Shown here in pieces: positions 24,410 through 29,948 of a stretch of 29,948 bases of DNA. Both the position numbers and the translations under genes were made by a program. The stretch lies in the NCBI GenBank assembly GCA_030018055.1, contig JASEGN010000003.1, forward strand, positions 1 through 29,948, written 5' to 3'. The notes beneath the pieces are model-generated. The model ran no database searches and was not told the origin of the DNA. It was given only the letters and a program-made list of their open reading frames with translations. The stretch is from Candidatus Aenigmatarchaeota archaeon. Lineage in GTDB: Archaea > Aenigmatarchaeota > Aenigmatarchaeia > CG10238-14 > SCSR01. Position 1 is the first letter of the stretch, and the number at the start of each line of letters is the position of its first letter.

Positions 24410-25137
24410 CTATTTTCCAAATCTTCTCTTCCTTTGGTTGAATTTCTCTATACACCGAATCAAATCTTTTTTCTCAAAATCTGGCCAAAATTTTTTAAGA
24501 AAAATAATTTCACTATAGGCTGTTTGCCAAAGCAAAAAATTAGAAAGCCTCATTTCTCCACCAGTCCTTATCAATAAATCTACAGGTTTACTTACCAACA
24601 ATTTCTTCTCCACGCTCTTTTCTGTTATCTCAACCTTTCCTTTCTTTATACATTCTTCCACGATTGCCCTGATAGCTTGAGTAATTTCAAACTTCCCACC
24701 ATATCCAATTAAAAAATTTATAACTCTTTTCTGATATTTAGCGGTTTTCTGCATAACTTTTCCAATAAGCTTAACCAGTCGAGGAGGTAGCATTTCCAAA
24801 TCTCCAATAAATCTAACTCTTACTCTATATTTTTCAAGAAAATTACTTTCACCATTTTCCAATTTATTGAGATAAAAGTAAAAAATTTTAAACAATTCAT
24901 CCAGCTCTCTTTTTGGTCTTTCCAAATTTTCTGTAGAAAGTGTATAAACAGACACTTGAGATATTTTCAGTTCTATGCACCACTTCAAAAACTTTTCAAT
25001 TTTTTTTGCTCCAAACCAATGCCCTTTCCACGGGGGCATACCATGAGCTCTGGCCCATCTTCTGTTTACGGGACTCAAAAAGTCTTTCCGTCGATAATGA
25101 CTCCCAAATGATTTGGTACTTGTATCTCATTTAACAA
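24410..25137 (-). CDS. uppS: Cis-prenyltransferase (polyprenyl diphosphate synthase), interrupted by a 20-nt intron-like element
   Basis: A cis-prenyltransferase that elongates an allylic diphosphate with IPP to make the polyprenyl carrier lipid. Exon 1 (25137-25086, TTG start) encodes MLNEIQVPNHLGVIIDG. Exon 2 (25065-24410) continues NRRWARAHGMPPWKGHWFGAKK in overlapping segments, then VSVYTLSTENLERP, RVRFIGDLEMLP, INFLIGYGGKFEI, DLLIRTGGEMRLSNFLLWQTAYSEIIF and FWPDFEKKDL, all conserved in the family. The catalytic motif DGNRRWA is split between DG and NRRW by 20 nt containing an in-frame TGA. A start at TTG 25078 would lose the catalytic Asp. Splicing gives 235 residues, a normal length. 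It is followed immediately by the geranylgeranyl reductase. Confidence 0.87.
25066..25085 (-). other. Candidate 20-nt bulge-helix-bulge mini-intron in the cis-prenyltransferase gene
   Basis: On the minus strand the order is: exon ACGG (25091-25088), bulge AAA (25087-25085), a 13-nt hairpin with GACT/AGTC stem and TTTTG loop (25084-25072), CCGT (25071-25068) pairing perfectly with ACGG, bulge AAA (25067-25065), then a C that pairs with the G before ACGG. Cutting between the second and third bulge nucleotides removes exactly 20 nt and gives GAC-GGA-AAC-AGA, Asp-Gly-Asn-Arg, restoring DGNRRWA. The outer helix beyond the G-C pair is weak, so this would be a relaxed bulge-helix-bulge. Intron length, 4-bp helix, AAA bulge and 13-nt hairpin length all match the tyrS element. 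Confidence 0.72.
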
Positions 25138-25259
25138 TTTTATACCACCCCTTTGAGATTCTCTTTATAATCTTTGATTTAATTAGTAAATTTAAATATA
25201 TAATTGTATAGATTTTCTACCAAGATTAATATTATCTTTCTACAAAATAATTTTTCTTT
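25138..25259. promoter_or_regulatory. Divergent promoter region between cis-prenyltransferase and apgM
   Basis: A 122-bp AT-rich spacer separates two divergent genes. TTTAAATATATAA-like sequence near 25190-25203 could be a TATA element for the minus-strand prenyltransferase. A GGGGTGG element near its TTG start may serve as a ribosome-binding site. The apgM side has no clear Shine-Dalgarno sequence. Exact transcription starts cannot be placed from sequence. Confidence 0.4.
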
Positions 25260-26444
25260 ATGGTAAGGAAGCAAAAATTTAAAAAAATTTTATTTCTTGT
25301 GGTTGATGGCTTAGCAGACCTACCAATCAACAGAAAAACACCTCTTTCCGTCGCGGATAAACCAAACTTAGATTGGTTTGCAGAAAATGGTATTTGTGGA
25401 ACTCTGAATTTAATCCCTAAAACGATGCCTGTATGGAGCCACATAGCCAATGTTTCTCTCCTAGGCTATGAGCTAAAAAAGCTTTATTTAAAGCGTGGTC
25501 CACTTGAAGCTGTAGGAGCTGATTTACCATATCAAGAGGGCCATCTCGCTCTGAGATGTAATTTTGCAACCGTGGATAAAAACTTAAAAGTTATCGATAG
25601 AAGAGCTGGGAGGAAAACTTTTGGTCTAGATGAGATTACAAGGTACTTGAATTTACATGTTAACATTGGAATACCATTCATACTGAAGAGAACTTATGGC
25701 CATAGAGCAGTTCTAATTATAAAAATGGATCTTGATGATAGAATTAGTGATAACGACCCTTTGAAGGCTGGTGAAACTGTAAAAAATGTTCAAGCTCTTA
25801 CCCCAGATGCTTTAGTGTCGGCAAAAATTGTTCAAGACTTTATTGAGAAGGTTAGGAATGTAATCGAATATTGTCCTGCAAATTTGAAGAGAATCGAGAT
25901 AAATCTACCTCCAGCAAATTATCTTTTAGTTAGGGATGCTGGAAATAAGTTGTTTGTACTAAAAAATTTTGCTGAAAAGTATAAAATAGAAAAAACCCTA
26001 TGCGTATCGGAAAGAGGAGTTATGAAGGCTACTTGTATGCTCGCTGGATTTAATGCGATTACGGTTCCAGAACTCACGTTTGAAAGAAGTCTAGATTTTA
26101 TATTCAAAACGATAGAAGATTCTTTACCAGAATATGATTTTGTTTACACTCATGTAAAAGGTCCGGATGAATCTGCACATGATGGGAATTTTGAAGAGAA
26201 GGTTAGGAGAATTGAAGCTATAGATAAGAAGTTGGCCGATTTTAAAAATTTCGATGGTGTTTTGGTTTTAACTACAGATCACATAACCTCTTGTGAATTA
26301 AAAGCACACGTTCATGGCAAGGTACCACTCCTCGTTTTTGGCAAAGGAAAGGACAAGGTGAAAAAATTTGATGAGTTTTCTGTAAATGTTGGAAAATTAA
26401 GGAATTTTAACGGAAGAAATTTGATGAGGTTCATTTTCAAATGA
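25260..26444 (+). CDS. apgM: 2,3-bisphosphoglycerate-independent phosphoglycerate mutase, archaeal type
   Basis: A 394-residue ApgM-type enzyme of the alkaline phosphatase superfamily, interconverting 3- and 2-phosphoglycerate in glycolysis and gluconeogenesis. It starts KKILFLVVDGLADLPI with the metal-binding Asp. TMPVWSHIANVSLLGYE holds the Ser/His region of the active site. LKRGPLEAVGADLP, LRCNFATVD, FVYTHVKGPDESAHDGNFEEKV (in two parts), LTTDHITSCELKAHVHGKVPLLVFG all match the family. Length is typical (about 400). The stop overlaps the start of the hydrolase gene (ATGA). An enolase-like gene lies two genes downstream, giving two consecutive lower-glycolysis steps. Confidence 0.94.
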   Translation: MVRKQKFKKILFLVVDGLADLPINRKTPLSVADKPNLDWFAENGICGTLNLIPKTMPVWSHIANVSLLGYELKKLYLKRGPLEAVGADLPYQEGHLALRCNFATVDKNLKVIDRRAGRKTFGLDEITRYLNLHVNIGIPFILKRTYGHRAVLIIKMDLDDRISDNDPLKAGETVKNVQALTPDALVSAKIVQDFIEKVRNVIEYCPANLKRIEINLPPANYLLVRDAGNKLFVLKNFAEKYKIEKTLCVSERGVMKATCMLAGFNAITVPELTFERSLDFIFKTIEDSLPEYDFVYTHVKGPDESAHDGNFEEKVRRIEAIDKKLADFKNFDGVLVLTTDHITSCELKAHVHGKVPLLVFGKGKDKVKKFDEFSVNVGKLRNFNGRNLMRFIFK

Positions 26445-27163
26445 AAGAAATAAGAATTGATGGTATAGCAGTAACAATTCATCTACCCAAAATTAAAAAT
26501 CCTTCAGTAGTTATTATGTGTCATGGCTTCGCTAGTTGTAAGGATTCTTTGCATAGAATTGAAATTGCAGAAAAATTTTGCACCAGTGGTTTTGCAACTC
26601 TAAGATTTGATTTTTATGGACATGGAAAGAGCTACGGAAGTTTTGAAGAGTTTACTATTAGCAAAGGAATAGAAGATTTAAAAACTATTTTAGATTGGGT
26701 TGAAAAACAGAAAAATTTAAATTCTAAAAAAATTGGCGTTCAAGGCTCCAGCTTAGGTGGGACCATAGCGATGCTTACGGCAGCTCAAGATGAAAGAATT
26801 AAATGCTTGGCAACATGGGGTTCTCCGATAAGGTTTTCCGAACTACTAACAGGTAAGATGGTTAAAAGTTTTGAAAAGAAAGGATTTTTTGAATTAGAAA
26901 GCGGGTTGAGGATTGGTAAATGTTTGTACAATAATATGAAGAAGCATGTTATAGCGAGGGCTGTTGAAAAAATAGCTTTACCATTGTTAATAATTCATGG
27001 AAGAGAAGACAATATAGTTCATTTCACCAATGCCTTGGACATATACAAGTTTGCCAAAGGTCCCAAAAAACTTCAATTAATCGATGATGTTGGACATGAT
27101 CTAAAAAATGTCCCACGGGTAGTTGATTTAACTTTAGGTTGGTTTAAAAGATGGTTAAGCTAA
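26441..27163 (+). CDS. Alpha/beta-hydrolase (serine esterase/acyl hydrolase-like)
   Basis: A 240-residue alpha/beta-hydrolase. It shows VIMCHGFASCKDS (oxyanion strand HGF), LRFDFYGHGKSYGSFEEF, the nucleophile elbow GSSLGGTIAML with the central Ser, the acid in HGREDNIVHF and the catalytic His in DDVGHDLKN. All three triad residues are present, so it should be active. The pattern is close to bacterial and archaeal esterases or prolyl-oligopeptidase-like hydrolases; the substrate is unknown. It overlaps the apgM stop by 4 nt, so it is translated with apgM. No known link to glycolysis explains that pairing. Confidence 0.85.
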   Translation: MKEIRIDGIAVTIHLPKIKNPSVVIMCHGFASCKDSLHRIEIAEKFCTSGFATLRFDFYGHGKSYGSFEEFTISKGIEDLKTILDWVEKQKNLNSKKIGVQGSSLGGTIAMLTAAQDERIKCLATWGSPIRFSELLTGKMVKSFEKKGFFELESGLRIGKCLYNNMKKHVIARAVEKIALPLLIIHGREDNIVHFTNALDIYKFAKGPKKLQLIDDVGHDLKNVPRVVDLTLGWFKRWLS

Positions 27164-27216
27164 TCTTTTTAAATCACGTCAGTTGAAAATAATATTTTAA
27201 CTTCCATATTCTTATT

Positions 27217-28374
27217 ATGAAGGTAAAAAATCTAAGAATAAGGCAGATTTTTTCAACAACGTCTCAGAAAACCATTGAGGTTGAACTTGAAATTGTTAAA
27301 GGTATTGTCAAATCATCAGTACCAATGGGAACTAGTGTCGGGAAGCATGAAGCTTGTTGTTTACCAGTAGAAAAGGCTATAAAAAATCTTCATTTAATTA
27401 AAAGAGAATTTCTTGCAAAGGAGTTTTCAACTCAGGAAGAGGTCGATAGTTTATTACATGGACTAGATGGAACTAGAAATTTTAGTAAGCTTGGTGGAAA
27501 TTTAGCTTTAGCTTTATCCTCAGCATTTTTAAAAGGATTTGCTCTGGATAGCGATAAGGAAGTATTTGAATTTTTATCGAAAAAACCATCAATTCCAAAG
27601 CCCATATGTAATGTTGTTGGTGGTTGGAAAGGACAAAGTGATATTCAAGAATATTTACTTTTACCAACAGTACAAAAATCATTTTTTGAATCTGTAGAAA
27701 GGATTTCTTCAGCCTACCATGAGATTGGAAAATATCTAAGAGAGTTTGATAAGAATTTTAATTTTGGAAAAAACATAGAGTCAGCTTGGGTTACTACTCT
27801 TAATCATGAAAGAATTTTGGAAATTATTACACAAATTGCAACTCAAAAATTTCTTAGATTGGGTTTAGATCTAGCAGCCTCTCAACTTTTTGATGGAAAA
27901 AATTATGTTTATGCAGATGGAAGAAAATTACCTAGCCTGGAGCAACTAAATTTTGTTAGTGGATTGGTTGAAAAGTACCCTATAGATTATATTGAGGATC
28001 CATTCGAAGAGGATGACTTTATTTCATTTTCTAAATTAAGAGCTCGACTAGAAGAGAAGCTTGTAGCAGCTGATGATTTAGTGGCAACTAATTTAAATAG
28101 ATTAAAAATTGGAATAGTACAGAAAGCAATTAATGCAATAATAATAAAACCAAACCAAGTTGGTACTATAAGCGATGTAATAGAATTTGTAAGAGAGGCT
28201 AAGAGAAACAATATAACAACTATAGTATCGCATAGAAGTGGAGAAACGGAGGATACATTGATTTGTCATTTAGCTACTGGGTTGGGTTGTGATTTCATCA
28301 AACTAGGAATTTCTGGAGAAAGAACAACAAAAATAAATGAGATGATAAGAATCGAGGAAAAACTAGCCAGTTGA
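27217..28374 (+). CDS. eno: Enolase-like protein (probable 2-phosphoglycerate dehydratase)
   Basis: A 385-residue enolase-superfamily protein, shorter than usual enolases (about 420-430). Conserved are the flexible loop PMGTSVGKHEA (36-46), a Glu188 in the GDEGGF-equivalent region, metal ligands Asp218 (LDLAAS), Glu260 (IEDPFEEDD) and Asp286 (AADDLVATN), catalytic Lys311 (IIIKPNQVGT), SHRSGETED (338-346) and Lys362 (IKLGISGERTTKINE). The usual NGGxHAGN loop is replaced by VGGWKGQSD, so the active-site His of that loop is missing. It may be a divergent enolase or an enolase-like paralogue. apgM upstream supports a glycolytic role. A TATA-like ATAATATTTTAA element lies about 20-30 nt before the ATG. 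Confidence 0.78.
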   Translation: MKVKNLRIRQIFSTTSQKTIEVELEIVKGIVKSSVPMGTSVGKHEACCLPVEKAIKNLHLIKREFLAKEFSTQEEVDSLLHGLDGTRNFSKLGGNLALALSSAFLKGFALDSDKEVFEFLSKKPSIPKPICNVVGGWKGQSDIQEYLLLPTVQKSFFESVERISSAYHEIGKYLREFDKNFNFGKNIESAWVTTLNHERILEIITQIATQKFLRLGLDLAASQLFDGKNYVYADGRKLPSLEQLNFVSGLVEKYPIDYIEDPFEEDDFISFSKLRARLEEKLVAADDLVATNLNRLKIGIVQKAINAIIIKPNQVGTISDVIEFVREAKRNNITTIVSHRSGETEDTLICHLATGLGCDFIKLGISGERTTKINEMIRIEEKLAS

Positions 28375-28409
28375 TTTCGAAATTTTTAGCTTAAAATGAA
28401 TATAATTAC

Positions 28410-29387
28410 ATGGCGATATTATTTGAAGCAATAATTTTTTTAATCTCGATGGCAGTACTTACAAAGTCTAGCCACTTTGTTGTGAATTCTTCTGTAGAGC
28501 TATCGAAGATAACAAGACTTGGTGAGATAGCCATAGGTTTTCTTGTTCTTTCAGTCGCAACAAACATACCTGAGATAGGAGTAGCTTTCGCAGCTTTAGT
28601 TTCTGGTGAAGTTGGAATAACAGTAGGAAATGTTATAGGAGGTAATGTAACGGATATAGCTTTAGTTGTAGGTGTTGTTTGTATCTTAACCAGCATAAAA
28701 ATTACAAGAGGTGTTTCAACTAAGCTATCAACAATGCTTTTTCTATCCTCTTTAATTCCTTTGCTGTTATTACATGTGATGATGAATAAAGTAGTTGGAT
28801 TAATTTTATTGCTTACTTTTATCGGGTTCTGCCATTATACCCTCAAAAAGAGGATAACTCTAGTAAAAATTTCTGAGGAACAAAAACCAGATTTCTTCAG
28901 AGCAATGGTAGCTAAGCTCAAGCTTACAATCAAGTATTATACATTAATCCTAACCCTAATCTTGGGATTAGCAGGAGTTTTAATAAGTTCTTGGTTTGTC
29001 GTGAGCTCTGCATCAAAAATAGCAGTTGAGTTGGGAATTGCAACAACTGTAATAGGAGCTACCATCATCTCCCTGGGTGGTGCTCTACCCGAATTAACAG
29101 TTGGTATAAGCTCTGTGAAACAAGGATATCTCAAGCTAGCACTAGGTGATATAATTGGTTCATGTTTGACAAAACTGACCTTAGTCCTTGGTCTTGTACT
29201 TTTCTTATCTCCGGTAACTATTACTTTAACTGAACTATCACCGATGATAAGTTTTGTTTTAATAGCAAATGTATGCCTATGGTTCTTTTTGGGAACAGGA
29301 GAGTTGAAAAGATATCATGGAATTCTATTGTCAGTTATTTATTTTGCTTTCATAGCAACAACATATGGTGTAGAAATAATTATATAG
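28410..29387 (+). CDS. Sodium/calcium exchanger-family (CaCA) antiporter
   Basis: A 325-residue membrane protein with about ten helices in two inverted halves. The two alpha-repeats are visible: IAIGFLVLSVATNIPEIGVAFAALVSG then GNVIGGNVTDIALVVG, and TVIGATIISLGGALPELTVGISSV then LALGDIIGSCLTKLTLVLG. These are the ion-binding repeats of cation/Ca2+ exchangers, with the glutamates of NIPE and ALPE retained. The usual GNxxGSN Asn is replaced in repeat 2 (GDIIGSC), so ion preference may differ. It lies convergent with the MFS gene. Confidence 0.87.
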   Translation: MAILFEAIIFLISMAVLTKSSHFVVNSSVELSKITRLGEIAIGFLVLSVATNIPEIGVAFAALVSGEVGITVGNVIGGNVTDIALVVGVVCILTSIKITRGVSTKLSTMLFLSSLIPLLLLHVMMNKVVGLILLLTFIGFCHYTLKKRITLVKISEEQKPDFFRAMVAKLKLTIKYYTLILTLILGLAGVLISSWFVVSSASKIAVELGIATTVIGATIISLGGALPELTVGISSVKQGYLKLALGDIIGSCLTKLTLVLGLVLFLSPVTITLTELSPMISFVLIANVCLWFFLGTGELKRYHGILLSVIYFAFIATTYGVEIII

Positions 29388-29397
29388 TGAGTAAATT

Positions 29398-29948
29398 TTA
29401 CCTTATACCCATTCTCTTTAGAACACGGTAGGAAAGTCTCCGAAATTTATCTATAAATCCAATCCTTCTAATTACATCTTTTCTTAGGGTTGAAAAAAGT
29501 ATAGAGTAAATCGTCATCGAACTTTCTATGAAATAGAATGGATGTAAGGTCGTTTCGAATTTAACTACTTCCCTATAGCCAGTTTTCTCCTTTATTCCTA
29601 TAAAAAATATTAAAGCCATTAACCTCAAAATGGATGAAATTATCAAAACTGTAAAAATGCCAAAATTTTGAGCCAAGATACCACCCAAGAAATTCGCTCC
29701 TATTCCAGAAATTTCAACCGAGGAATTGTAGAAAGCTGTTAACTGAAATACATTCTTTTTTTCCGCAACATCTGAAAAGTATGCAAATGCTGCGATATTA
29801 AATCCGGCCCAACCTATTGCTCCAAATATAACAAAAAAGTACAAGAAGAGCACACTGGGAGCTACAGCATAAACTAAAGGAATGGTAGCAATTAGTAAAA
29901 TACAAGAAAGCATCGTAGCTTTCCTCCCGATAAAATCGACTATAACTC
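29398..29948 (-). CDS. MFS transporter, C-terminal part (runs off the window)
   Basis: The visible frame is open to the right edge. Upstream of the internal ATG at 29913 it reads VIVDFIGRKATMLSC, a typical major-facilitator loop (D-x-x-GRK) before a helix, so the gene continues beyond the window. Several membrane helices follow (ILLIATIPLVYAVA, FLYFFVIFGAIGWAGFNIAAFAYF), then GGILAQNFGIFTVLIISSILRLMALIFF, then a basic cytoplasmic tail of about 50 residues. Substrate unknown. Confidence 0.8.
   Translation of the reverse strand, partial: VIVDFIGRKATMLSCILLIATIPLVYAVAPSVLFLYFFVIFGAIGWAGFNIAAFAYFSDVAEKKNVFQLTAFYNSSVEISGIGANFLGGILAQNFGIFTVLIISSILRLMALIFFIGIKEKTGYREVVKFETTLHPFYFIESSMTIYSILFSTLRKDVIRRIGFIDKFRRLSYRVLKRMGIR

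Noticed and set aside
25066..25089. Translational bypass (gene 60-like hop) over the 20 nt
   Set aside because: The take-off codon GGA has no matching landing codon at the far end; the BHB geometry explains both inserts better.
24940..25134. 64-residue plus-strand ORF over the prenyltransferase start
   Set aside because: Antisense to both exons and the mini-intron of the cis-prenyltransferase; the conserved protein is on the minus strand.
25348..25360. CTTTCCGTCG in apgM, identical to a stretch at the prenyltransferase mini-intron
   Set aside because: It encodes a normal stretch of ApgM with no frame break and lacks the paired CCGT and hairpin, so the match is chance.

Overview
This is a 30-kb piece of an AT-rich archaeal chromosome. 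The archaeal signs are a tRNA-Leu without an encoded CCA, TATA-like boxes close to start codons (leaderless style), an archaeal-type TyrRS, a split two-gene transketolase, ApgM-type phosphoglycerate mutase, geranylgeranyl reductase, a beta-CASP RNase, and the phosphomevalonate-dehydratase type of mevalonate pathway. That pathway fits a Thermoproteota/TACK-like lineage, possibly near Bathyarchaeia. The lineage is inferred, not proven.

Layout. 1-473: no clear gene, but several hairpins. 474-1946 (+): a freestanding AbrB-LAGLIDADG-winged-helix protein. 1923-6245 (-): split transketolase, an unknown coiled-coil protein and a radical SAM protein. 6314-6399 (-): tRNA-Leu(GAG). 6454-9275 (-): a tight DMT transporter, HAD hydrolase and short Lhr-like helicase cluster. 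9305-11790: nth (+), serS (-), Nudix (+). 11888-19608 (-): a long co-directional run of tyrS, a membrane glycosyltransferase, mevalonate kinase, flavin prenyltransferase, UbiD-family decarboxylase, aconitase X large and small subunits, and isopentenyl phosphate kinase. These are all the steps from mevalonate to isopentenyl diphosphate. 19691-20989 (+): a second AbrB-LAGLIDADG-winged-helix protein, then an orphan Cas2-like protein. 21256-23362 (+): a sugar-isomerase-like TIM barrel and a beta-CASP RNase. 23374-25137 (-): cis-prenyltransferase and geranylgeranyl reductase, which use isoprenoid products. 25260-28374 (+): apgM, an alpha/beta hydrolase and an enolase-like gene. 28410-29948: a Ca2+/cation antiporter and the 3' part of an MFS transporter.

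The most unusual signal is in two essential-type genes. tyrS and the cis-prenyltransferase gene are each interrupted by exactly 20 nt inside their most conserved motif (between FEPSG and AHLPFG, and between DG and NRRW). Both inserts have the same design: a 4-bp helix (G/A)CGG:CCGU, an AAA bulge, a 13-nt internal hairpin, then a second 3-nt bulge. This is the arrangement of an archaeal bulge-helix-bulge splice site. Cutting between bulge nucleotides 2 and 3 removes exactly 20 nt and restores both proteins in frame. I interpret them as mini-introns in protein-coding pre-mRNAs, removed by the tRNA splicing endonuclease. In an ordinary annotation they look like frameshifts or truncated starts.

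Functionally the window centres on isoprenoid and polyprenol supply (mevalonate to IPP, polyprenyl chain, saturation), with a membrane glycosyltransferase that could use polyprenol carriers. Central carbon enzymes (transketolase, ApgM, enolase-like) and translation genes lie around it.
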